NCBI RefSeq assembly: GCF_018449695.1
Contig: NZ_JAAVUY010000019.1
Location: 62,001 to 126,000 of the forward strand
Source of the DNA: Bradyrhizobium sp. dw_411
GTDB taxonomy: Bacteria > Pseudomonadota > Alphaproteobacteria > Rhizobiales > Xanthobacteraceae
DNA: 64,000 bases
Direction of reading: 5' to 3'
Under the pieces are notes generated by a model that was not told where the DNA came from, made no database searches, and saw nothing but the letters and a program-made list of their open reading frames with translations. Made by a program: the position numbers and the translations under genes. Shown piece after piece: positions 58,010 to 64,000 of this stretch; position 1 is the stretch's first letter, and each line of letters starts with the position of its first letter.

Positions 58010-60154
58010 ATGAAGAAAATATCCGAGGCCAATCGGGATCGAGGCGGCGCCCAATCTCGCTGCAAATCTGGTGGCAAGTCTGCTCAACCGTCTCACTACC
58101 GGTTTTTTGGCGCGGCCATCCTGATCGCGCTGACTGCGTGCCTGTCGCCGCGCGCGCAGGCCGGCGATCTCGATGATTGCAACAGCAGCGCGGCGGACAA
58201 GATCGAGGCCGGCTGCACCGCCATCATCAACAATCCCGAGCGAACGCCAGAGGACGGCCTCAAAGCCCTGACCAACCGGGCGCGGCTCTATTCCAACCGT
58301 GCGAAATTCGATGCCGCACTGGCGGACGCCGCGGCGGCGCTGCAACTGAACGCCCAGTCCGTTCCCGCTCTGCTCATTCGCGGATATGCCTACCAGCGCA
58401 AGAACAATCTTGATGCGGCACTGGCGGATTTCGATCGCGCGGCCGAGATCGACCCGAAGAATCTGGGGCCCTATCTGTCGCGCGGCAATCTGCGGCTGCT
58501 GCAACGAAACTGGACCGAGGCGCAGAAGGATTTCGACCAGGCGCTGACGCTGCGCCCGGACCTGTCGCCGGCGCTGGTCGGACGCGGCCGGGTTTACCTC
58601 GAGACCGGTCAAACCGACAAAGCGCAGGCCGATCTCGATGCCGCGATCGCCAGTGCCATCAACTCGCCCTATGCGTATTACTGGCGCGGCCAGATCTATC
58701 GCCGCAGGGGCGATATCGATCGCGCCATCGAGGATTTCAGCCGCGCTGCATCGCAGGCCCCGCCGAACGATACCGGGGCCTATCTGGCACGCGGTCAGCT
58801 CTATAGCGCCAAGGGCGACTATGCGCGGGCGATTGCCGATTTCGACAAGGTGCTGTCGATCATGCCCGACGACAAGAACGCCCAGCAATTGCGGCAATCG
58901 ACACTGGCGTTGCAGGCCGAGATGGCGCGCATCCACGACAAGCCGCCGGCAACCGCGCCGGCCGCGATCCCGCCGGTCGCAGCCGCGCCCGTGATGCCGC
59001 AAGCCGGCGCGACTGCGGCCTCCCCGGCAAAAGCGCTGACCGACCAGGCCAAGCTTCTGATCGACCAGCGCCGATATGCCGAGGCGCTGCCGCTGCTGGT
59101 TCAGGCGCTCGCAGCCGACCCGCATAACGAGGCTGCGTTGCGGATGCGTTATCTGGCGTATACCGGAACGGGCAAGCCCGCCGATGCGCTTGGCGACATC
59201 AAGGAACTCGTCAACCTGCATCCTGCCGACGTGCCGCTGCTGGTGGGCCGCGGCCTGACGCTGATGGCCTTGAAGCAGACCAATGAGGCGACCAGCGATT
59301 TCGAGCGCGCGATCGCGATGGACCCCAAAAACGCCTTTGCCTATTACGGACGCGCAATGTTGAAGCGTCAGCAAGGCAAGCCGGCCGACGCCCTCGCCGA
59401 TTTCGATCGCTCTGTCCTGCTCAATCCCAAGGACGCCAACGTGCTGTTTCAGCGCGGCGTCTCATATCTGGCGCTGGCGCAGACCGACAAGGCGCTGCTG
59501 GATTTCGACCAGGCGGTGACGCTGAACCCGAACAACGACGATGCAAGGGCCGCACGGGGACTGGCGCTGCTGATCAAAGGCAATGCCGCCGAGGGCCTGC
59601 CGAACATCGACCGCGCGCTGGAGCGCAACCCCAACAATCTGATGGCGCTGCTCGGGCGCGGCGTCGCGATGCTGACGACAAGCCAATTCGACCGCGCGAT
59701 TCTCGCCTTCAATCAGGTGATCCCGCGGCTGGCCGACGATCATGCGGCGCGCGTGCTTCGTGCGCGGGCCTATATCGGGAAAAACGACACCACCGACGCG
59801 ATGACCGATCTCAATTACGTTTTGACCTTCATGCCGGAAAACCCCGAAGCCCTGACGTTGCGCGGCGAGGTCCGGTCATCGCTGCGCGACTATGGCCCGG
59901 CGCTGACCGATCTCAACCTCGCGCTCGACAAGCAGGAAACCGTCGAGGGCTATTTCGCGCGCGGCAAAATCCATGAACAGCAGGGCGATGTCCCCCACGC
60001 GACCTCGGATTTCCGCCGCTCCACCGAATTGAAACCGAAGGGCGTGTTCGACCTGCTGGCGCAGGCGGAGGCCAAGAAGCGAATTCAACAGATGATAAAA
60101 CGCGTGCCGTGCGGCAACGCCGGCTCGGCCAATAATGACGGCGCCTGTTTGTGA
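58010..60154 (+). CDS. Large exported TPR-repeat protein
   Basis: 714 residues. A hydrophobic segment (FFGAAILIALTACLSPRAQAG, about 32-52) ends the signal region; LTAC could also be a lipobox, though the next residue is Leu. The rest is two blocks of tetratricopeptide repeats (about 85-290 and 345-690), e.g. LLIRGYAYQRKNNLDAALADFDRAAEIDPKN and ALLGRGVAMLTTSQFDRAILAFNQVI, separated by an Ala/Pro-rich linker (about 305-340). Each unit has the W-LG-Y-A-F-A-P pattern of TPR in degenerate form. It would be a periplasmic scaffold; its partner is not identifiable. Confidence 0.85.
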   Translation: MKKISEANRDRGGAQSRCKSGGKSAQPSHYRFFGAAILIALTACLSPRAQAGDLDDCNSSAADKIEAGCTAIINNPERTPEDGLKALTNRARLYSNRAKFDAALADAAAALQLNAQSVPALLIRGYAYQRKNNLDAALADFDRAAEIDPKNLGPYLSRGNLRLLQRNWTEAQKDFDQALTLRPDLSPALVGRGRVYLETGQTDKAQADLDAAIASAINSPYAYYWRGQIYRRRGDIDRAIEDFSRAASQAPPNDTGAYLARGQLYSAKGDYARAIADFDKVLSIMPDDKNAQQLRQSTLALQAEMARIHDKPPATAPAAIPPVAAAPVMPQAGATAASPAKALTDQAKLLIDQRRYAEALPLLVQALAADPHNEAALRMRYLAYTGTGKPADALGDIKELVNLHPADVPLLVGRGLTLMALKQTNEATSDFERAIAMDPKNAFAYYGRAMLKRQQGKPADALADFDRSVLLNPKDANVLFQRGVSYLALAQTDKALLDFDQAVTLNPNNDDARAARGLALLIKGNAAEGLPNIDRALERNPNNLMALLGRGVAMLTTSQFDRAILAFNQVIPRLADDHAARVLRARAYIGKNDTTDAMTDLNYVLTFMPENPEALTLRGEVRSSLRDYGPALTDLNLALDKQETVEGYFARGKIHEQQGDVPHATSDFRRSTELKPKGVFDLLAQAEAKKRIQQMIKRVPCGNAGSANNDGACL

Positions 60155-60193
60155 GGGGCTGACAAGCTCAGGCCGTCGTCCCGGCAAAGTTGC

Positions 60194-60282
60194 GTAGGGT
60201 GGGCAAAGCGACAGCGTGCCCACCATCTTGCTGCACGGAACGAACGGTGGGCACGGCGCCAACGCGCCTTTGCCCACCCTAC
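60194..60282. repeat. Inverted-repeat element, GTAGGGTGGG type
   Basis: GTAGGGTGGGCAAAGCG (60194-60210) is inverse to CGCCTTTGCCCACCCTAC (60265-60282), and GTGCCCACC (60216-60224) to GGTGGGCAC (60246-60254), giving a long hairpin. The sequence word is related to the element at 27942-28073. The remaining gap to the phasin gene (60283-60611) shows nothing I can name. Confidence 0.8.
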
Positions 60283-60611
60283 AAACTTCGCAAGAAATTT
60301 TTTGAAGGGATGGATTGCCGGGCATAGGCGAGCGGAAACGACGCCGTCCTTCGGACGGCTACGCCCGGCAATGACGATGCCGATATCCCCTAAACTGCAA
60401 ATCCCTGCCGGCGATGCCGACAGGGATCAGCAAGAAAGATGACAGACGGCGGGCGGCGAAGCCCGGTGGCCCGTCAAGGACCTGCATCACAATTGAAAGC
60501 CCGCGCACGCATCCGCGCAAGATTATTTGTTGGGCAAGCAACTGTTTAAATAAAAGACTTCGGGGAACCAACCCCGATGCTGGTTTTCGTCTCGCCCGCG
60601 AACCGCAGGTG

Positions 60612-60965
60612 TCAGAGCTTGATCTTGGTTGTATCCCTGGCGGCATTCATCACCCCGCTGGAGATCTGGCGCATATGCTCGCCGGCATTGGTGAACTGGC
60701 TGCGGAGGAATTCCGACTGGATCTGCATCGCCTGCTGCAGATCGGTGGCGTGCACCAGTTTGCGCGCGTGCTCGAAGGCGGCCTTCAAATTCTGTTCGGT
60801 GAACGACAGCGCCTGTTTGGAAATCTCCGTTCCCGGGCTCGGTATCGATGTCACCGACTTGTTGGCGGCGTCGAAGAACATCCCGAATGCCTTTTCGGCC
60901 TGGTCGATGGTTTTTTCAGCCAGATCACGCAGCTCGGTCGGGACTTCCAGTTTCGGTTCAATCAT
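60612..60965 (-). CDS. Phasin family protein
   Basis: 117 residues from ATG 60965 after AGGAGG. It is one long amphipathic helical protein: VPTELRDLAEKTIDQAEKAFGMFFDAANKSV, LSFTEQNLKAAFEHARKLVHATDL and QMQIQSEFLRSQF-type heptads, the phasin-2 pattern. Phasins coat polyhydroxybutyrate granules and control their number and size. No PHB synthase is in the window. It stands alone on the minus strand. Confidence 0.9.
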   Translation of the reverse strand: MIEPKLEVPTELRDLAEKTIDQAEKAFGMFFDAANKSVTSIPSPGTEISKQALSFTEQNLKAAFEHARKLVHATDLQQAMQIQSEFLRSQFTNAGEHMRQISSGVMNAARDTTKIKL

Positions 60966-61194
60966 GGGCGCCGTCCTCCTGTTTTGCCGGGATTACCACA
61001 TTTTTGACACGGTGGCGAACCGGACCGCCTCCAACTTAAGGCTTGCCTTTGTGCCCGAGCGAGGTCGTCCGCGCGCGAGCCAGCCGTGATCGGACCACGC
61101 CGCAACCGGTCACTCAAGTTCAGATTGCATTCAGCTTTAGCGCTCTAGCTTCGCCGCAGCCTCGCCTTGGGGCTGGTTTGAAACAGGAGAAGCA

Positions 61195-61443
61195 ATGACT
61201 TTAAAGCCATTGATGACCGCCATGGCGGTCGTGGTCGGGATTTCGGGAATGGCGGCGATCGGCACGACACCCGCCCGGGCTCAAAACGCGGCGGTGGAGG
61301 CGGAGATCCTCGGCTTCCATCAGCTCTGCGACAAGGGCGACCGCAAGGCCTGCGTCCGTTTCGGGATGCTGATCGGTCAAAACCAGCAGCGTCACGCTGA
61401 TTGGCGCCGGGCGCATGCCGACTGGTTCTGGTGGGAGCACTAA
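61195..61443 (+). CDS. Small exported protein with Cys pair (82 aa)
   Basis: ATG 61195 after AGGAGAAGC. The signal peptide KPLMTAMAVVVGISGMAAIG ends at ARAQN. The mature part, EILGFHQLCDKGDRKACVRFGMLIGQ, has two cysteines and resembles Sel1-like short stretches, then a His/Trp-rich end (RHADWRRAHADWFWWEH). Function unknown. The 229 bp before it hold no other gene. Confidence 0.75.
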   Translation: MTLKPLMTAMAVVVGISGMAAIGTTPARAQNAAVEAEILGFHQLCDKGDRKACVRFGMLIGQNQQRHADWRRAHADWFWWEH

Positions 61444-61624
61444 GACCGCTGGCAGCATAATCCTGCAGGCGCAGGGTATTTAAAGCGCCGCATTATGAAC
61501 AACGCGAGATATTGAAACAAAGAGGCCGCCTCTCCGGGCGGCCTCACTTCGTTCGCTCGCAGAACATCGCCTGCAAAAAAACTTACACGAAACTTACAAC
61601 AAACTTGCATACATGCCGTTCGCT

Positions 61625-61828
61625 TCAGCGCGGATCGGGCCGTCCGTTGACGCCACCGGGAAAAGGCGGCGGGTCGCTCGCGAAACGCTCGACCAGTTCG
61701 ATCACTTCAGCGCGTTGCCGGGATGAAAGCCTGACGAAGGCGCGGAGCAACCGCAGGCCTTCGACCGTTTCATTGGATGGAGATCCGAGCTGCTCTCTCA
61801 GATCCGATATAAATGAGCGATTTTTCAT
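61625..61828 (-). CDS. Small cytoplasmic hypothetical protein (67 aa)
   Basis: ATG 61828 after AAGG. KNRSFISDLREQLGSPSNETVEGLRLLRAFVRLSSRQRAEVIELVERFASD contains a helical LSSRQRAEVIELVERF segment, common in small rhizobial proteins with no known function. The gap 61829-62173 (345 bp) has nothing I can name. Confidence 0.6.
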   Translation of the reverse strand: MKNRSFISDLREQLGSPSNETVEGLRLLRAFVRLSSRQRAEVIELVERFASDPPPFPGGVNGRPDPR

Positions 61829-62173
61829 CTCGCGCCTTTACCGGGTCGACCAAGTTGAAAGTATGCCAAGAAACAACCCCCACGGCAAGGTAAACCGCAA
61901 CGCCGTTTGTCGCGGGATGAAAAAAAGTTTCATCCGGTGAAACTGGACGCGCGGCTGTAATCCATCACGTGATGTGCATGCCATCCATCGATGCGAAACA
62001 TTCATCCGCCCAACAGTCGGATTCATGAACAGCCTCGCGCGCGCGGACGATATCGCCAGGATATCGCCAAAATCACGGCAATCCCGGAAAAAAATTCCGC
62101 GGCCGATCCGGGAACGCAAATCCGCATCGCAAGTTCTACGCCCGCATCACACATCCAGAGCAGGAGATTTCTC

Positions 62174-62431
62174 ATGCGATCCAAGCTTGCTATTTCGGCC
62201 CTCATGATCGCGTCGTTGTTCGGAGCGACAGCGATCGCGTCGGCACAGACGCAGCCGGCTGCCGGCGCGTCGAGCGAAGGCAGCGCCGGACCGGGCGGCC
62301 CCAACATGAAGTCTGGCAATATGAAGTCGGACAAGACGAAAACCAGCAAGGCAAAGTCAGGCACCACCACCGGCATGAGCTCCGGTTCAAAAAAAGGCAG
62401 CGCAGCGCCCGCCGACGACGGCGAAAAATAG
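62174..62431 (+). CDS. Small exported Lys/Ser/Gly-rich protein (85 aa)
   Basis: ATG 62174 after CAGGAGA begins the signal peptide RSKLAISALMIASLFGATAIASA, followed by Q. The mature part is low-complexity, rich in Lys, Ser, Gly and Thr (MKSGNMKSDKTKTSKAKSGT), with two similar MKS-G/D units. The function is unknown; disordered exported proteins of this sort are common in Bradyrhizobium. A strong terminator follows. Confidence 0.75.
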   Translation: MRSKLAISALMIASLFGATAIASAQTQPAAGASSEGSAGPGGPNMKSGNMKSDKTKTSKAKSGTTTGMSSGSKKGSAAPADDGEK

Positions 62432-62462
62432 CAAACAAACAACGCGAATGTGCCGCTCAAAG

Positions 62463-62489
62463 GGCCCCGCGCGAAGCGGGGCCTTTTTT
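62463..62489 (+). terminator. Intrinsic terminator after the Lys/Ser-rich gene
   Basis: GGCCCCGC and GCGGGGCC pair around GCGAA, followed by six T. It lies 31 bp past the stop of the small exported gene. Past it, 62490-62777 holds a scrap of the CTCATCCTGAGG repeat family (CCCTCATGGTGAGGAGCG, 62554-62571) and no gene. Confidence 0.92.
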
Positions 62490-62777
62490 GCGTGACCACG
62501 CCGGGGATGAGACGGGAGCCAGCTTCACGGTCTCTCAGGACGGAGTCTTGCTAGACCCTCATGGTGAGGAGCGCGTCTGAAAGATTGTTTGTTCATCCGA
62601 TGCACTCAATGTCGCCATGTTGTCGCCGGCAACGCATTTGATTTTGGCGGTGCGTTTCGCATTGTTGCGAAATTTCACGTTAGTGTGACCCGTTCGGCCA
62701 CCAATTTTCCGGCACCGCGAAATAAACGCGGCTCGCCGATGTTCCCATCATATCACCCCCCACGAAAGATTTTCGTA

Positions 62778-63827
62778 ATGCACACGGCTGCCCTGGTCTC
62801 ACTGGCGACATCGGTCCCTCCGCACACCTTTTTGCAAAAGGACGTGCTGACGGCGGCATGGGATGTGTTCGGCAGCCGTTTTCCGGACTATGACCGCTTC
62901 GCCGGCATTTTCGCCAATACCGGAATCGTCAAGCGTCACGGCGTCAAGCCGTTCGAATGGTATCTCGAACCGCGCGGCTGGCCGGAGCGCACCGCGGCGT
63001 TTCTCGAAGGCGCCGAGGCGCTGTATGTCGAGGTCGCCAACAAGGCGCTGGCGGATGCCGGCCTTGCCGCCAGCGATATCGACACGGTCGTAACGGTTTG
63101 CTCGACCGGCATCGCGACGCCCAGCCTCGACGCGCGCGTCGCCCGCCGCATCGGTTTTCGCTCGGATGTAATGCGCGTGCCGGTGTTCGGGCTCGGCTGC
63201 GCCGGCGGCGCCTCCGGCCTGTCGATTGCTTCACGGCTGGCGCAGGCGCGGCCCGGCAGCAATGTGCTGATGGTCGCGATCGAGCTGTGTTCCCTCGCGC
63301 TGCGTCATGATGAATTGACCAAGGCCAACATCATTGCGGTCAGTCTGTTCGGCGACGGTGCCGCAGCGGCTATCCTGCGCGCGGGCGACGGTGGCGCGAC
63401 GCGGATCGAACACAGCGGCGAACATCTGTGGCCCGATACGCAGGGCATCATGGGCTGGAGCGTCGACCCGCAAGGCTTCGGCGTGATCATGCGCCGGACC
63501 ATCCCCGAATTCGTCACGCAACATCTCAAGCCCGCGCTGACGCAGATTCTCGGACGCATGCAGTTGACACCAGACGATATCGACCGGTTCATCTGCCACC
63601 CCGGCGGCGCCAAAGTAATCCAGGCGCTGGAGACCACGCTGGCGCTGGATCAAGGCACGCTCGAACACGAACGCGACGTGATCGCCGAGTTCGGCAACAT
63701 GTCCTCGCCTACCGTATTGTTCGTCCTCGAACGCACGCGAGTCAGGGGCTTGCCGGCCCGCTCGCTGCTGACCGCGCTCGGGCCCGGCTTTACCGCGAGC
63801 TGCGTTTCGCTGCGGCACGCCGCGTGA
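62778..63827 (+). CDS. Type III polyketide synthase (alkylpyrone/alkylresorcinol-type)
   Basis: 349 residues from ATG 62778; the frame is open upstream to 62589 but MHTAALVSLATSVPPHTF is the family start. The chalcone-synthase-like catalytic triad is complete: C141 in GLGCAGGASG, H274 in CHPGGAKVI and N307 in FGNMSSPT. The bacterial enzymes condense a fatty-acyl starter with malonyl-CoA to make alkylpyrones or alkylresorcinols, often for membrane lipids. The next gene, an ICMT-like methyltransferase overlapping its stop, fits an O-methylated lipid product. The last residues (ALGPGFTASCVSLRHAA) are standard. Confidence 0.93.
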   Translation: MHTAALVSLATSVPPHTFLQKDVLTAAWDVFGSRFPDYDRFAGIFANTGIVKRHGVKPFEWYLEPRGWPERTAAFLEGAEALYVEVANKALADAGLAASDIDTVVTVCSTGIATPSLDARVARRIGFRSDVMRVPVFGLGCAGGASGLSIASRLAQARPGSNVLMVAIELCSLALRHDELTKANIIAVSLFGDGAAAAILRAGDGGATRIEHSGEHLWPDTQGIMGWSVDPQGFGVIMRRTIPEFVTQHLKPALTQILGRMQLTPDDIDRFICHPGGAKVIQALETTLALDQGTLEHERDVIAEFGNMSSPTVLFVLERTRVRGLPARSLLTALGPGFTASCVSLRHAA

Positions 63828-64000
63828 GCGCGGCGGAATTCATCCTCGGCCTGGTCACGCTGCAGCGTGTTGCAGAACTCGTTCTCTCGCACACCCATAC
63901 GCGAAGACTCAAGGCCCGCGGCGCCGTTGAGGTCGCCGGGGGGCACTATCCGCTGATGGTCGCGGTGCACACGGCATGGCTGATCGCGCTATGGGTGTTC
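63824..64000 (+). CDS. Isoprenylcysteine carboxyl methyltransferase-like protein, 3' end missing
   Basis: GTG 63824 overlaps the polyketide synthase stop (GTGA). The 59 visible codons encode AAEFILGLVTLQRVAELVL, THTRRLKARGAVEVAGGHYP and LMVAVHTAWLIALW: a hydrophobic segment, a basic loop with GGxHYP, and the next membrane segment. This is the start of the ICMT-family methyltransferases that accompany type III PKS genes and methylate phenolic lipids. The gene runs past base 64000, so the SAM-binding end is not seen. Confidence 0.82.
   Translation, partial: MSAAEFILGLVTLQRVAELVLSHTHTRRLKARGAVEVAGGHYPLMVAVHTAWLIALWVF

Noticed and set aside
1..64000. tRNA, rRNA or CRISPR features
   Set aside because: No cloverleaf, rRNA-like stretch or regularly spaced identical repeats with unique spacers were found; the 15-bp tandems have no spacers.

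Overview
The window looks like chromosomal DNA of an alphaproteobacterium of the Bradyrhizobium / Rhodopseudomonas / Afipia group. The grounds are GC-rich coding DNA, the gene families present (Bug-type binding proteins, CaiB/BaiF CoA-transferase, PrkA-YeaH-SpoVR, phasin, Omp31-like barrel, MHYT-GGDEF-EAL), and dispersed intergenic repeats that I recall from this group (CTCATCCTGAGG blocks, CTTGCGGGGGAGGG blocks, GTAGG(G/A)TGGG inverted repeats). No rRNA, tRNA or CRISPR array was seen. Most of the window is ordinary housekeeping and catabolic DNA with accessory patches.

1-7.5 kb: a cut-off ACMSD-like amidohydrolase, a maleylacetoacetate isomerase-type GST, a quinone oxidoreductase, a class III CoA-transferase, then an MBOAT-SGNH-GNAT group that probably O-acylates a glycan. 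7.7-8.6 kb: a chain of four overlapping phage-type frames (micro membrane peptide, small protein, terminase small-subunit-like, truncated terminase large subunit fused to a foreign membrane tail). 8.7-13.8 kb: a 5-kb block of four unrecognised genes on the minus strand, three of them in the exported-protein style, bracketed by 90-bp direct repeats that each contain an intrinsic terminator; this is the strongest candidate for an undescribed unit. 13.9-20.1 kb: an Nramp-related transporter with a non-canonical metal site, Kup, a small secreted protein, then a graveyard with an Nramp pseudogene fragment and a truncated second copy of the small secreted gene, and a porin.

20-32.4 kb: MFS transporter, MHYT-PAS-GGDEF-EAL c-di-GMP protein, a DUF1800-DUF1501 pair, 1 kb of repeats, two ABM-domain proteins, an OmpR-type two-component system with a hexamer direct repeat upstream, a 208-bp MITE-like element nested in another repeat, and a 53-aa Flp-type pilin. 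32.5-40.2 kb: a SCO1 + Tat-exported metallo-beta-lactamase pair divergent from a Tat-exported multicopper oxidase; an ArsR-SRPBCC pair whose start codon lies in a perfect 24-bp palindrome; a Bug binding protein - DUF1932 dehydrogenase - LigI-like hydrolase operon.

40.4-50.7 kb: the SpoVR-YeaH-PrkA stress operon, then a group with two cyclic-nucleotide-binding proteins (one a Popeye-like membrane protein), a membrane-anchored TAXI protein and a bestrophin-like protein. 50.7-64 kb: arginase, Omp31-like barrel, a TPR-ATP-grasp fusion of unknown substrate, alpha/beta hydrolase, Do-family protease, a large periplasmic TPR protein, phasin, small exported proteins, and finally a type III polyketide synthase overlapping the start of an isoprenylcysteine-methyltransferase-like gene that runs off the window.
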